64,000 nt of DNA from Bacillota bacterium (GTDB lineage: Bacteria > Bacillota > Clostridia > Lachnospirales > Lachnospiraceae): assembly GCA_023421505.1 (NCBI GenBank), contig JAEZTJ010000079.1:96710-160709 (forward strand), given 5' to 3'. Below, piece by piece: positions 52,978 through 61,645 of this stretch. Position numbers and translations under genes: made by a program. Position 1 is the stretch's first letter. Each line of letters begins with the position of its first letter. The notes beneath the pieces were generated by a model that was not told the origin of the DNA, ran no database searches, and was given only the letters and a program-made list of their open reading frames with translations.

Positions 52978-53023
52978 AAGTATAACGATAAGATTAATCA
53001 TGTTATAGACGAGGTGTATCCTT

Positions 53024-53398
53024 ATGTATTTACGAATTGATTTTAATAGTGATGAAGCAATTTATATCCAGTTAAGAAACCAGATAATTTATGGCATTGC
53101 TACTTCACAGCTGCAGGAAGGAGAAAACCTACCTTCTGTGAGGGACTTGGCTGAAAATATCGGTATCAATATGCATACCGTTAATAAAGCATATGCTATA
53201 TTAAAACAAGAGGGGTATTTAAAGCTCGACCGGAGAAAAGGTGCAATCATTGCAATTGACATCAATAAGCTGCAGGCCATGGAGGAAATGAGAGCGGAAC
53301 TGCGCGTCGTATTGGCAAAAGCTTTTTGTAAAAACATCAGCTGTGAGGAGGCACACGAAATCGTTAATGAAATATTTGACGAATTTGAAAGGGGGTAA
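53024..53398 (+). CDS. GntR-family transcriptional regulator, YtrA subfamily
   Basis: 124 residues: a winged helix-turn-helix (YIQLRNQIIYGIATSQLQEG and LPSVRDLAENIGINMHTVNK, residues about 12-75) with a short C-terminal dimerisation tail and no ligand domain, as in YtrA. It heads the mcsA-mcsB-clpC operon, where Bacillus has ctsR. The spacing to mcsA is 5 bases, so it is co-transcribed. The palindrome over the promoter suggests autoregulation of the protease operon. Confidence 0.92.
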   Translation: MYLRIDFNSDEAIYIQLRNQIIYGIATSQLQEGENLPSVRDLAENIGINMHTVNKAYAILKQEGYLKLDRRKGAIIAIDINKLQAMEEMRAELRVVLAKAFCKNISCEEAHEIVNEIFDEFERG

Positions 53399-53403
53399 TC
53401 ACT

Positions 53404-53952
53404 ATGCTATGTGATAGGTGCCAAAAGAGAGATGCAAAAATATTGTACACGGAGATTATCAACGGGGTAAAAAAGGAACAGCATCTATGTGAGGAATGTG
53501 CGACAGACTATACATCCTTTCAAATGGAGAAGCCGTTACTTAACAGTGATTTGACTTTAGGCGATTTGTTATCTACTCTACTTGAGAATTATGCGGCAGC
53601 TGACACGAAGAGACCGGGAGAAGGAAAGCCCTCCGCAATCTGCAGTAAATGCGGAACCTCTTATGAAGAATTTATACAGAAAGGACGCTTCGGCTGCTCT
53701 GAATGCTATAGAAGCTTTGGTAATCAATTAGGCAAAACTTTTAAAGGAATTCAAGGTGCTGAAATTCATACCGGTAAACGTCCAAAGGGCTATGTTTCAA
53801 CCAGCACAGACCGTATGATGAAGGACTTTACTGAGATAGAGAAGCTATCTTTAAGGCTGCAGGAGGCAATTGAGAAGGAGGAATTTGAGGAAGCAGCCAG
53901 ACTTCGTGATTTAATCAAGCAGATGAAAAAGGAGGAGACGAAAAATGCTTAA
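53404..53952 (+). CDS. mcsA: McsA, activator of the arginine kinase (zinc-finger/UVR protein)
   Basis: 182 residues. Two pairs of zinc CxxC motifs are visible (CDRCQKRDAK with HLCEECATDY; ICSKCGTSYEEF with GCSECYRSFG) and a C-terminal UVR motif (IEKEEFEEAARLRDLIKQMK). In Bacillus McsA activates McsB and helps control ClpC. The last 8 bases overlap mcsB. Everything seen is normal for the family. Confidence 0.94.
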   Translation: MLCDRCQKRDAKILYTEIINGVKKEQHLCEECATDYTSFQMEKPLLNSDLTLGDLLSTLLENYAAADTKRPGEGKPSAICSKCGTSYEEFIQKGRFGCSECYRSFGNQLGKTFKGIQGAEIHTGKRPKGYVSTSTDRMMKDFTEIEKLSLRLQEAIEKEEFEEAARLRDLIKQMKKEETKNA

Positions 53953-54979
53953 ATGGTATGAACAGATGGTGCCTGACAATGACGTTGTTATTTCCAGTAG
54001 AATCAGACTGGCAAGAAATCTGGTTACCTATCCGTTCTCCTCAAAGATTACTGAGGAGCAGGCAGTTACTCTTGTGAATGAAGTAAAGGGAATAACCTCT
54101 ACACTAATCGAACAAGAACAAAGAAAGTTTTATGCTTGCAATATCAGTACACTGAGTGATATTGATAAGACGGCTATGGTAGAACGTCATATCGTCAGTC
54201 CGTTATTGGCAGAGAAGGAGCAGACGACCGGCTTAATCCTGTCAGAGGATGAAACGGTCAGTATTATGATCAATGAAGAAGATCATGTCAGAATACAGGC
54301 CATCGTTGGAGGGCTTAATTTGGAGCAGGCATATGCGGAAGCAGACCGGGTGGATGATATCTCCTTTGACAAGCTGCATTTTGCATATGATGAAAAATAC
54401 GGCTATCTGACAGCTTGTCCTACGAATGCAGGAACGGGGATGCGTGCTTCCTGCATGGTATTCCTTCCCGCTCTTAGTTCGGCAAGACTAATACAGAAGC
54501 TAATAGAAGAGGTAGGAAAGTATGGTGTGACCATCCGTGGAATCTATGGAGAAGGTACTAAGAGTCTTGGTTCCATTTATCAAATCTCAAATCAGAAGAC
54601 AATGGGTATTTCTGAAAGCGAGATTATAGAGAATTTAAAGAGATTGGTGCAACAGGTAGTAAAACAGGAGAGAAAGAGAAGAGAATATATGCTTTCTGTG
54701 AGTACGGATGAGATAGAGGATCAGGTCTTTCGATCCTATGGTATCCTAAAATATGCAAGACAGATATCTTCTGATGACGCAATGACCTTATTATCACAGT
54801 TAAAATTCGGTGCCGACTGTGGATTGATTAGATTTGACAGAGAGTTCAACATTCATAAGCTAATGATGGGTGTACAACCGGGCAGCCTGCAATGGACGCT
54901 TGGAAAAAATGTAGGAAGTGTCACAAGAGATCAATCCAGAGCTGAATATATCAGAAAAGAATTACCTACAATTATATAG
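53945..54979 (+). CDS. mcsB: Protein arginine kinase McsB
   Basis: 344 residues of the guanidino-kinase fold. It phosphorylates arginine residues on misfolded proteins to tag them for ClpC-ClpP. N-terminal VVISSRIRLARNLVTYPFSS, ATP-site residues around MINEEDHVRIQAIVGGLNLE, and the loop CPTNAGTGMRASCMVFLPAL are recognisable. It is co-translated with mcsA. No separate N-terminal domain of phosphagen kinases is present, as expected for McsB. Confidence 0.95.
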   Translation: MLKWYEQMVPDNDVVISSRIRLARNLVTYPFSSKITEEQAVTLVNEVKGITSTLIEQEQRKFYACNISTLSDIDKTAMVERHIVSPLLAEKEQTTGLILSEDETVSIMINEEDHVRIQAIVGGLNLEQAYAEADRVDDISFDKLHFAYDEKYGYLTACPTNAGTGMRASCMVFLPALSSARLIQKLIEEVGKYGVTIRGIYGEGTKSLGSIYQISNQKTMGISESEIIENLKRLVQQVVKQERKRREYMLSVSTDEIEDQVFRSYGILKYARQISSDDAMTLLSQLKFGADCGLIRFDREFNIHKLMMGVQPGSLQWTLGKNVGSVTRDQSRAEYIRKELPTII

Positions 54980-55031
54980 ATATTTTCAAGCAATAGTTTG
55001 CGCCTTCGTAATCTTTAGAGCAAGCTTATTA

Positions 55032-55060
55032 TGCGCATTATGTCCGCGCAGGAATGGAGG
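55032..55060 (+). promoter_or_regulatory. Leader hairpin abutting the clpC ribosome site
   Basis: TGCGC (55032-55036) and GCGCA (55046-55050) form a stem ending directly at GGAATGGAGG (55051-55060), the same layout as in front of hprK, whiA, the deacetylase, purD and the ABC genes. Confidence 0.5.
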
Positions 55061-55065
55061 AAAAA

Positions 55066-57519
55066 ATGTACGAAAAATTTACAGAAAACGCAAAAAGAGC
55101 AATTAATTTAGCAAGAGAAGTCGCATATCGGCTGTCTCATAATTACATCGGTACAGAGCATTTGCTCATAGGACTGATGGAGGTAGAGGGAGTTGCGGCC
55201 AAAATATTAGAAGAGAACGGTGTGACGGTTGAGAAGGTATTAGAGTTAGTCAATCAGTTAATCGCTCCGAATAACGGTGTAGAAATGATGGAGGGTGGAA
55301 GCTTTACCCCCAGATCAAAGCGAATTCTTGATCAGAGCTATAAGGAGGCAGCCAAATTAAAGGCACCGCTAGTAGGGTCAGAGCATATCTTAATCGCACT
55401 CATTAAGGAATCTGACTGTATCGCCGTAAGACTCTTAAACACACTGGGTGTTAATGTACAGAAGGTCTATATTGATATTCTGACAGCATCTGGCGTAGAT
55501 GTAAGTGCAGCGAAAAATGAATACTCCGCAGGAAAGGGTGCAAAGACAAAGGGAAAGGCCTCTGCTACCCCGACCCTCGATCAATACAGCCGTGATTTAA
55601 CAGAGTATGCAAGAGAGGGTAAATTAGACCCCGTTATTGGAAGAGAAAGTGAAATTCAGAGGGTAGTTCAGATATTAAGCAGAAGAACCAAGAATAACCC
55701 TTGTCTCGTAGGAGAGCCGGGTGTCGGTAAGACGGCGGTTGCAGAAGGACTTGCTTTAAAAATTATCGAGGGTAATATTCCTGACACGATTAAGGAGAAG
55801 CGTGTTGTAACACTTGATTTATCAGGAATGGTTGCCGGATCAAAATACCGTGGTGAATTTGAAGAAAGAATTAAGAAGGTAATCAGTGAGGTAATCGGAG
55901 ACGGTAATGTATTACTGTTCATCGATGAAATCCATACGATAATTGGTGCAGGCGGAGCGGAAGGAGCAATTGATGCGTCAAATATTTTGAAGCCTTCCTT
56001 AGCACGTGGTGAATTGCAGATAATTGGAGCTACCACAAGAGAAGAATATCGTAAATATATTGAAAAAGATGCAGCTTTAGAGAGAAGATTTCAGCCGGTT
56101 GTTGTGGATGAACCCTCTGAGGAGGAAGCAGTTCAAATTCTGTATGGCTTACGTGATAAATATGAGGCACATCATCAGGTACGAATTACCGATGGAGCCC
56201 TAGAGGCAGCAGTAAAGCTATCGAGCCGTTATATTAATGACAGATATCTACCGGATAAAGCGATTGACTTAATGGATGAAGCAGCTTCTAAGGTACGTTT
56301 AAGTACTTACACCTCCTCTCCGGCAATTAAAGAGCTGGAACAAGAAATCAAGCGATTAGAGGATGAGAAGGAAAAAGCGATCAAAGCCGAGGCATATGAG
56401 CGAGCCGGAGAAATTAAGAAGCAGCAGGAGGAAAGGACAGAAGAGCTAGAAAAGCAGAAGCTAGTAGATGAAAAGCAGAAACTAGATAAACAGTTAGTAG
56501 TAAGTGAAAGCGAAATTGCGGAGATAGTATCGAGTTGGACCAAGATACCTGTTAAAAAGCTTGCCGAAGAAGAGACAGAACGCCTTCAAAATCTTGAGAC
56601 AATCCTTCATAAAAGAGTGGTTGGCCAGGAAGAAGCAGTTGGAGCTGTTGCTAAGGCAATCCGCCGCGGCAGAGTGGGCCTAAAGGACCCTAACCGTCCG
56701 ATTGGTTCCTTCTTATTCCTTGGACCAACCGGTGTAGGAAAGACAGAGCTATCTAAGGCACTGGCTGAAGCGATGTTTGGCAGTGAAAATTCCATTATTC
56801 GGGTAGATATGTCCGAATATATGGAGAAGCATAGTGTAAGTAAGCTCATTGGTTCTCCTCCGGGATATGTTGGCTATGACGAGGGTGGACAGCTCAGTGA
56901 GAAGGTGAGACAAAATCCTTATTCGGTTATCCTGTTTGATGAGATAGAGAAGGCACATCCTGATGTATTCAATATTCTTTTACAGGTACTCGATGATGGA
57001 CATATTACCGATGCACAGGGAAGAAAAGTAAGCTTTAAGAATACAATCATTATCATGACCTCCAATGCAGGCGCTCAGAACATCATAGCTCCAAAGAGGC
57101 TTGGTTTTGCTTCTGTTGTAGACGAGAAGGAAGATTATAAGCGCATGAAGGAGGGCGTAATGGATGAGGTTAAGAGAATCTTTAAGCCGGAGTTCATTAA
57201 CCGTATTGACGAAATTATCGTATTCCATTCTTTAACCAAGGAAGATATTAACAGTATCGTGGTGATTATGATTTCCACGATTGCGAAGAGAAGTAAAGCC
57301 CAGATGAATATTGCCCTGGAAACAAGTGACGAGGTAGTAAGTCATATTGCGGAAGTGGGCTTTGATGCAAAATATGGTGCAAGACCACTAAGACGTGCGA
57401 TTCAGACCAATATTGAGGATAAGCTGGCAGAAGCAATACTAGCTGGAACAATCAAAGAAGGAGATACGGTTCGCATTGAGTACCTTGACAATGAAATAGC
57501 GGTACAGGTGAAAAAATAA
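55066..57519 (+). CDS. clpC: ATP-dependent Clp protease ATP-binding subunit ClpC
   Basis: AAA+ unfoldase for ClpP, 817 residues. The N-domain (YEKFTENAKRAINLAREVAY and HNYIGTEHLLIGLM, residues 1-145) binds phospho-arginine in Bacillus. The first AAA module has GEPGVGKT and VLLFIDEIHTIIGAG, the middle helical domain has an UVR-like segment (EAYERAGEIKKQQEERTEEL), and the second AAA module has GPTGVGKT and ILFDEIEKAHPD. ATG 55066 is set by GGAGG 55056-55060. It is the last gene of the GntR-mcsAB operon or has its own start at the hairpin leader. Confidence 0.97.
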   Translation: MYEKFTENAKRAINLAREVAYRLSHNYIGTEHLLIGLMEVEGVAAKILEENGVTVEKVLELVNQLIAPNNGVEMMEGGSFTPRSKRILDQSYKEAAKLKAPLVGSEHILIALIKESDCIAVRLLNTLGVNVQKVYIDILTASGVDVSAAKNEYSAGKGAKTKGKASATPTLDQYSRDLTEYAREGKLDPVIGRESEIQRVVQILSRRTKNNPCLVGEPGVGKTAVAEGLALKIIEGNIPDTIKEKRVVTLDLSGMVAGSKYRGEFEERIKKVISEVIGDGNVLLFIDEIHTIIGAGGAEGAIDASNILKPSLARGELQIIGATTREEYRKYIEKDAALERRFQPVVVDEPSEEEAVQILYGLRDKYEAHHQVRITDGALEAAVKLSSRYINDRYLPDKAIDLMDEAASKVRLSTYTSSPAIKELEQEIKRLEDEKEKAIKAEAYERAGEIKKQQEERTEELEKQKLVDEKQKLDKQLVVSESEIAEIVSSWTKIPVKKLAEEETERLQNLETILHKRVVGQEEAVGAVAKAIRRGRVGLKDPNRPIGSFLFLGPTGVGKTELSKALAEAMFGSENSIIRVDMSEYMEKHSVSKLIGSPPGYVGYDEGGQLSEKVRQNPYSVILFDEIEKAHPDVFNILLQVLDDGHITDAQGRKVSFKNTIIIMTSNAGAQNIIAPKRLGFASVVDEKEDYKRMKEGVMDEVKRIFKPEFINRIDEIIVFHSLTKEDINSIVVIMISTIAKRSKAQMNIALETSDEVVSHIAEVGFDAKYGARPLRRAIQTNIEDKLAEAILAGTIKEGDTVRIEYLDNEIAVQVKK

Positions 57520-57623
57520 GTAGTAGAAATTGCCCGATATATCGTTTATAATGTAATAAAGTGTTCCGATATCAGATTATTCGTCACATTTAGATATATA
57601 AATACTATTAGGAGGGTCATGTA

Positions 57624-58037
57624 ATGGCAGTTGTAGAAGAGTTAATACGCAAAGAAAGCGATGGGACAATAAGCTTTGGTAATTATGCATTAAAAGTAAA
57701 ATCAAAGGTATCTGATTTTGAACATCAGGGGGACTTATATAAAGTAAAAACCTTTAATGAGATAACCAAGCTTGAGAAAAACGGTATGTTTGTCTATGAA
57801 TCGGTACCTGGTACCGCAGTATTTCATCTGGACACAAAGGGCAATCATGTAAGCTTCGAGGTAGAGGGAAATGATACAGCACAGATTACCTTAGAACTTG
57901 AGGCAGAAAAGGAATATGAAATCTATAAAAATGATATAAATTTGGGTAAGATGAAAACCAATCTGGGCGGCAAGCTGGTACTAAGCCTTGATTTGGAGGA
58001 AGATGAAAAGGATACGGTAAAGGTGGTAAAGCTGTAA
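57624..58037 (+). CDS. Conserved small beta-rich protein, function unknown
   Basis: 137 residues, no signal peptide or membrane helix. It is charged, with alternating hydrophobic residues suggesting beta structure (TISFGNYALKVKSKV, AVFHLDTKGNHVSFEVEG). I do not recognise a characterised family; such proteins are sometimes labelled endosialidase in Clostridia without evidence. It has AGGAGG before its ATG and stops one base before radA, so it is translated with it. A function in the RadA pathway cannot be claimed. Confidence 0.75.
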   Translation: MAVVEELIRKESDGTISFGNYALKVKSKVSDFEHQGDLYKVKTFNEITKLEKNGMFVYESVPGTAVFHLDTKGNHVSFEVEGNDTAQITLELEAEKEYEIYKNDINLGKMKTNLGGKLVLSLDLEEDEKDTVKVVKL

Positions 58038-58038
58038 T

Positions 58039-59394
58039 ATGGCAAAAAATAAGACCGTGTTTTTCTGCAAGGAATGTGGCTTTGAATCGACAAAATGGAT
58101 TGGCCAATGTCCGGGCTGCAAGGAATGGAATACCTTTGCAGAAGAGCCGGTTGTTAAAAAAAGTACGAAGCCTTCTGGAGTAAAGAGCACAAGAGAACCT
58201 GAGCTTCTATCTAATATCAAAGCAGAGATTGAGCTCAGAATGCTCACCGGAATAGAAGAATTTGATCGGGTGCTTGGTGGGGGTATTGTAAAGGGCAGTC
58301 TGGTATTAGTCGGTGGCGATCCCGGTATAGGAAAATCTACCCTCCTGCTTCAGATGTGCAGAGAAATAACCGATAAAAATAAAAAGGTACTTTATATCTC
58401 TGGAGAAGAATCCTTAAGTCAGATAAAAATGAGAGCAGAGCGGCTCGGCGTATTTCACGGCGAGCTTCTGCTTCTTTGTGAAACAGATTTAAACCTTATT
58501 GAAGAAGCCATACATAAACATAATCCAGACATTGTAGTTATAGATTCTATTCAAACTATGTTCAAGGAAGAGGTAAGCGCTGCTCCCGGAAGTGTAAGTC
58601 AGGTAAGAGAAGCAACAAGTGCCCTGATGCAGATTGCAAAGGGGCTTGGAATTACAGTATTTATCATTGGTCATGTAACCAAGGAAGGTGTAGTTGCAGG
58701 ACCGAGGGTACTTGAGCATATGGTAGATACGGTGCTTTACTTTGAAGGTGATAACTACGCGGCTTATCGTGTACTTCGTGCAGTTAAGAACCGTTTTGGA
58801 TCTACGAATGAAATCGGTGTATTTGAAATGCAGGGAACCGGACTGGTTGAGGTGAAAAATCCATCGGAATTTATGCTAAAGGGAAGACCGGAAGGAGAAC
58901 CAGGCTCGGTAGTAGCAGCCTCGATTGAAGGCACAAGACCAATCCTTGTAGAGGTTCAGGCACTGGTATGCCGTACGAACTTTAATATGCCAAGAAGAAC
59001 GGCAGCGGGCACGGATTATAACCGGGTAAATCTTTTAATGGCGGTGCTTGAGAAAAGAGCAGGAATTCAGCTGTCTGATTGTGATGCATATGTCAATGTA
59101 GCGGGAGGTATGCGAATAACGGAGCCGGCGCTTGATCTTGCAGTAACAACCTCGATTTTATCAAGCTATAAAAATATAGCACTCGATAACAAGACAGTTT
59201 TATTTGGCGAGGTAGGACTTACCGGTGAAATCAGAGCGGTAAATCTGGCAGAGCAAAGAGTATCGGAAGCGGCTAAGATGGGCTTTGAGGTGTGTATTCT
59301 GCCGCAAGCAAATAAAGAGCATATTAAGGCAGCAGGTATAAAGTTAATAGGAGTAAGAAATATTCAAGAAGTCATGGGACTGCTTAAGAGATAG
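58039..59394 (+). CDS. radA: DNA repair protein RadA
   Basis: Hexameric DnaB-like/RecA-like branch-migration helicase acting in recombination, 451 residues. The N-terminal zinc finger is CKECGFESTKWIGQCPGC. Walker A is GGDPGIGKST, the RadA-specific motif is KNRFG (AVKNRFGSTNEIGVF), and the C-terminal Lon-like domain contains AVLEKRAGIQLSDCDAYVNV and ALDLAVTTSIL. Its place after mcsA-mcsB-clpC matches Bacillus and many Firmicutes. There is no disA immediately downstream. Confidence 0.96.
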   Translation: MAKNKTVFFCKECGFESTKWIGQCPGCKEWNTFAEEPVVKKSTKPSGVKSTREPELLSNIKAEIELRMLTGIEEFDRVLGGGIVKGSLVLVGGDPGIGKSTLLLQMCREITDKNKKVLYISGEESLSQIKMRAERLGVFHGELLLLCETDLNLIEEAIHKHNPDIVVIDSIQTMFKEEVSAAPGSVSQVREATSALMQIAKGLGITVFIIGHVTKEGVVAGPRVLEHMVDTVLYFEGDNYAAYRVLRAVKNRFGSTNEIGVFEMQGTGLVEVKNPSEFMLKGRPEGEPGSVVAASIEGTRPILVEVQALVCRTNFNMPRRTAAGTDYNRVNLLMAVLEKRAGIQLSDCDAYVNVAGGMRITEPALDLAVTTSILSSYKNIALDNKTVLFGEVGLTGEIRAVNLAEQRVSEAAKMGFEVCILPQANKEHIKAAGIKLIGVRNIQEVMGLLKR

Positions 59395-59424
59395 GGATTG
59401 CATTACAAGCAAAGGGAGAGACGG

Positions 59425-59895
59425 ATGAAGGATACTATTCATGAAAGATTAATACTTCTTGCGACAGCCCAGGAATGCATGGCTAATGTTTCCGATAAAA
59501 TGAAGCACTGGGACGATTCTCAGCTAATCATGGAAAAAAGCTCATTTGAAATGATGAATGTCTCGGATGATATATTAAAACTTACCAGGGAGGGAAGTTC
59601 TCTTGCCGGTAAGCTTCTTGAATGTTGCCATAAGATGAAAATAAATACAGAAGCCTATAATCAGAATGTAGCTGGAGACCTTGAGGCACTTTATCAAGTA
59701 TTTTGCAAAATTTCTGACGCCTCCTCCTCGGTAAGTGAGTTAGCGCATAAATTAGAATGTGAGGCAGATATCCAGAAGGGAATGGAAGAAACAATAAAAA
59801 ATTGTCTTGGTTATGTTGGAGAATGTATAGCATCTGTACTCGCCGATGAAGAAATGGTTATAGCAGATAATGGGGAAGGCTTTGATTGTGAATAG
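59425..59895 (+). CDS. Helical protein of unknown function
   Basis: 156 residues, predicted almost wholly alpha-helical with heptad-like spacing (LAGKLLECCHKMKINTEAYN; SSSVSELAHKLECEADIQKG) and an acidic tail. It looks like a small four-helix bundle or a signalling-helix relative of chemoreceptor cytoplasmic parts, but no motif settles this. ATG 59425 follows AAGGGAGAG. It follows radA closely and shares its direction, so it may be the last gene of that unit. Confidence 0.65.
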   Translation: MKDTIHERLILLATAQECMANVSDKMKHWDDSQLIMEKSSFEMMNVSDDILKLTREGSSLAGKLLECCHKMKINTEAYNQNVAGDLEALYQVFCKISDASSSVSELAHKLECEADIQKGMEETIKNCLGYVGECIASVLADEEMVIADNGEGFDCE

Positions 59896-60037
59896 GTATA
59901 AGATAATAGGATCATATCATTGTAATGCAATCGCTTCAATCTAGAAAGCTGAGAATTGTTTGAAAGATTTTTATACAGTGAAAGATAGTTGGAATTATGG
60001 ATTAAAGAAAAAAGAATGATAAAACTTCGAAATATTC

Positions 60038-60066
60038 TTGACAATAGATACAATTCATTGTAATAT
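60038..60066 (+). promoter_or_regulatory. tRNA-Trp promoter
   Basis: TTGACA at 60038-60043, 17-base spacer, TAATAT at 60061-60066, 36 bases before the tRNA. Confidence 0.75.
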
Positions 60067-60102
60067 ATTAAAGTGCCAATTGCACATGATAAATATAAAA
60101 AT

Positions 60103-60175
60103 AGGGGTATAGTTCAGCTGGTAGAATAACGGTCTCCAAAACCGCAGGTCGTGGGTTCAAATCCTACTGCCCCTG
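60103..60175 (+). tRNA. tRNA-Trp (anticodon CCA)
   Basis: The cloverleaf folds: acceptor AGGGGTA/TGCCCCT, D-arm with AGCTGGTAGAA, anticodon arm CGGTCTCCAAAACCG with CCA at 60136-60138, T-arm GTGGGTTCAAATCCTAC. The 3' CCA is not encoded. The next gene is a tyrosine integrase pointing towards it, so its 3' half is the probable attachment site. Confidence 0.93.
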
Positions 60176-60179
60176 TAAA

Positions 60180-60226
60180 ATAGCTAGTAAAATCAAGGGT
60201 TTCCGCGATTGACTAGCTATTATTTT
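60180..60226 (+). terminator. Terminator after tRNA-Trp
   Basis: ATAGCTAGT (60180-60188) and ACTAGCTAT (60212-60220) form a perfect stem followed by TATTTTTT. A further inverted repeat GGTGGCAA (60235-60242)/TTGCCACC (60265-60272) lies between it and the integrase stop and could be an attachment or arm site. Confidence 0.75.
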
Positions 60227-60273
60227 TTGCTTAAGGTGGCAAATTTGTGCCAACCGTTTTAGAATTGCCACCA

Positions 60274-61485
60274 TCATAGAATCGCCTTTTCAAAAATATC
60301 TACCGTCTGCTTTCTCATTTTTGGAGTGACATGAGAGTATGTGTTCATGGTTATTTTGATATCGGTATGGCCTAACCTTTCCTGGACATCTTTTATATTT
60401 GCTCCATTCTCGATTAGCATTGTTGCATGGGTGTGCCGGATCATGTGAAAGTAGAATGGAAGACCGGTATCTTTTTTAATCATCTTTACTCCGCATTTTA
60501 CAGTCTGATTTGTAAAAGCATCTCCATTCTCTTTTTCGCATACAAATTCTGTAGGTACAGCATTATTAGAATTTACATCGGTAAGCTGGATATGATCCCG
60601 GCCATCAATGGTAACTCTTTGATAATAAACATTCTTGTAATCATCCCCGAATTGAAGCTTCTTTTGAAGCTGATTCTTTTTAACCTGCTTAAGCAATGAC
60701 AGAAGAGTATCTCCGGCTTCAATTATTCTGGATTTGCCGCCTTTTGGCATACCAAGCTCCCAGGTCTTTAGTTCTGTATTGTAGAACATTGATTTATTAA
60801 CCCGGATGGTCTTTTCTTTAAAATTAACATCGCTCCACATAAGGGCACATACTTCACCAGCCCGCATTCCCGTGTGATATGCTATCATGACAGGTAGGTA
60901 GTAGATGGTATCTTTCGTGGCATCAAATACCATTTTCATTGATTCAGTATCTAGTGTTTCAATTTTAGATTCATCTTCAATGTCCAGGAAGGTATCGATA
61001 TTCTTATTAATCTTTTTTCTAATGACATAAAGCATCGGACTTTCCCGGATATAGTTTTTTGGATACACAGCATACTTGAATGCACCATTCAAAGCTACGA
61101 AATGTGCTTTCATTGTACTAGGTGAATAACGCTTTGATTTCTCATCAACGTACTGTTGTAGCATATCGATGGTAATGTCCTTAAGTTTGGTGTCATTAAA
61201 ATATGGTTTGAGGTGGTTTTTAATTGCATTTTGATAGTCGCATCTTGTACCATGCCTTAGAGTATCTTTCACACATTCTTTAAACCAGATGTCAAGCATA
61301 TCACTGAATTTGATGTCAGATGGCTTAAATATACCACCGGATTGTTCGGCATCAGCAATTGCAAGTATCATCATCTTTCTGGTTTCTTCCTTACTTTCAG
61401 TACCGGCTTTACATATTCGTTTTCCGTTATGCATGAACCGGTAGTACCAAATTCGTCCTTTCTTAAATAGTGATCCCTTTGTCAT
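60274..61485 (-). CDS. int: Site-specific tyrosine integrase
   Basis: 403 residues, phage/ICE integrase. The N-terminal arm-binding part is KKGRIWYYRFMHNGKRICKA, and the core-binding SAM-like domain (about 60-150) precedes the catalytic domain with Arg in YHTGMRAGEVCALMWSD, HxxR in FHMIRHTHATMLIENGA and the nucleophile Tyr in LGHTDIKITMNTYSHVTPKM. The start follows AGGAGG about 10 bases upstream on the minus strand. Its 3' end faces tRNA-Trp, consistent with integration there. Confidence 0.95.
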   Translation of the reverse strand: MTKGSLFKKGRIWYYRFMHNGKRICKAGTESKEETRKMMILAIADAEQSGGIFKPSDIKFSDMLDIWFKECVKDTLRHGTRCDYQNAIKNHLKPYFNDTKLKDITIDMLQQYVDEKSKRYSPSTMKAHFVALNGAFKYAVYPKNYIRESPMLYVIRKKINKNIDTFLDIEDESKIETLDTESMKMVFDATKDTIYYLPVMIAYHTGMRAGEVCALMWSDVNFKEKTIRVNKSMFYNTELKTWELGMPKGGKSRIIEAGDTLLSLLKQVKKNQLQKKLQFGDDYKNVYYQRVTIDGRDHIQLTDVNSNNAVPTEFVCEKENGDAFTNQTVKCGVKMIKKDTGLPFYFHMIRHTHATMLIENGANIKDVQERLGHTDIKITMNTYSHVTPKMRKQTVDIFEKAIL

Positions 61486-61533
61486 CGTTGACAGTCCTCC
61501 TTAAAAATAGGTATAAAAAATACACCCAACATA

Positions 61534-61562
61534 TTGTTGATTTATGTTAAAGGTGCTATAAT
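61534..61562 (+). promoter_or_regulatory. Forward promoter in the int-immA gap
   Basis: TTGTTG at 61534-61539, 17-base spacer, TATAAT at 61557-61562. It points against the flanking genes and leads to a terminator 50 bases later. Confidence 0.6.
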
Positions 61563-61568
61563 AGGCTT

Positions 61569-61645
61569 GTTGAGGGCATTATTATAATCACCTGATTATT
61601 CTATTGCTTAAGCCGTCTCTGTTTGTAGCAGGGGCGGTTTTTTTA
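61569..61645 (+). ncRNA. Candidate small RNA between int and immA
   Basis: Downstream of the forward promoter at 61534-61562, about 75 bases end in a good forward terminator: AAGCCGTCTCTG (61610-61621) pairs with CAGGGGCGGTTT (61629-61640), then more T. No reading frame lies in it. Both flanking genes run the other way, so promoter and terminator have no other evident purpose. The target is unknown; its 3' end overlaps the 3' end of immA antisense by a few bases. Confidence 0.5.

Noticed and set aside
52780..53023. CtsR heptad operator before mcsA
   Set aside because: No GGTCAAA tandem heptads are present; the palindrome seen is of a different type.
61486..61535. 16-codon frame on the minus strand overlapping the integrase start (ends CAACGATGA)
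   Set aside because: It has no ribosome site and AT-rich DNA gives such frames by chance.
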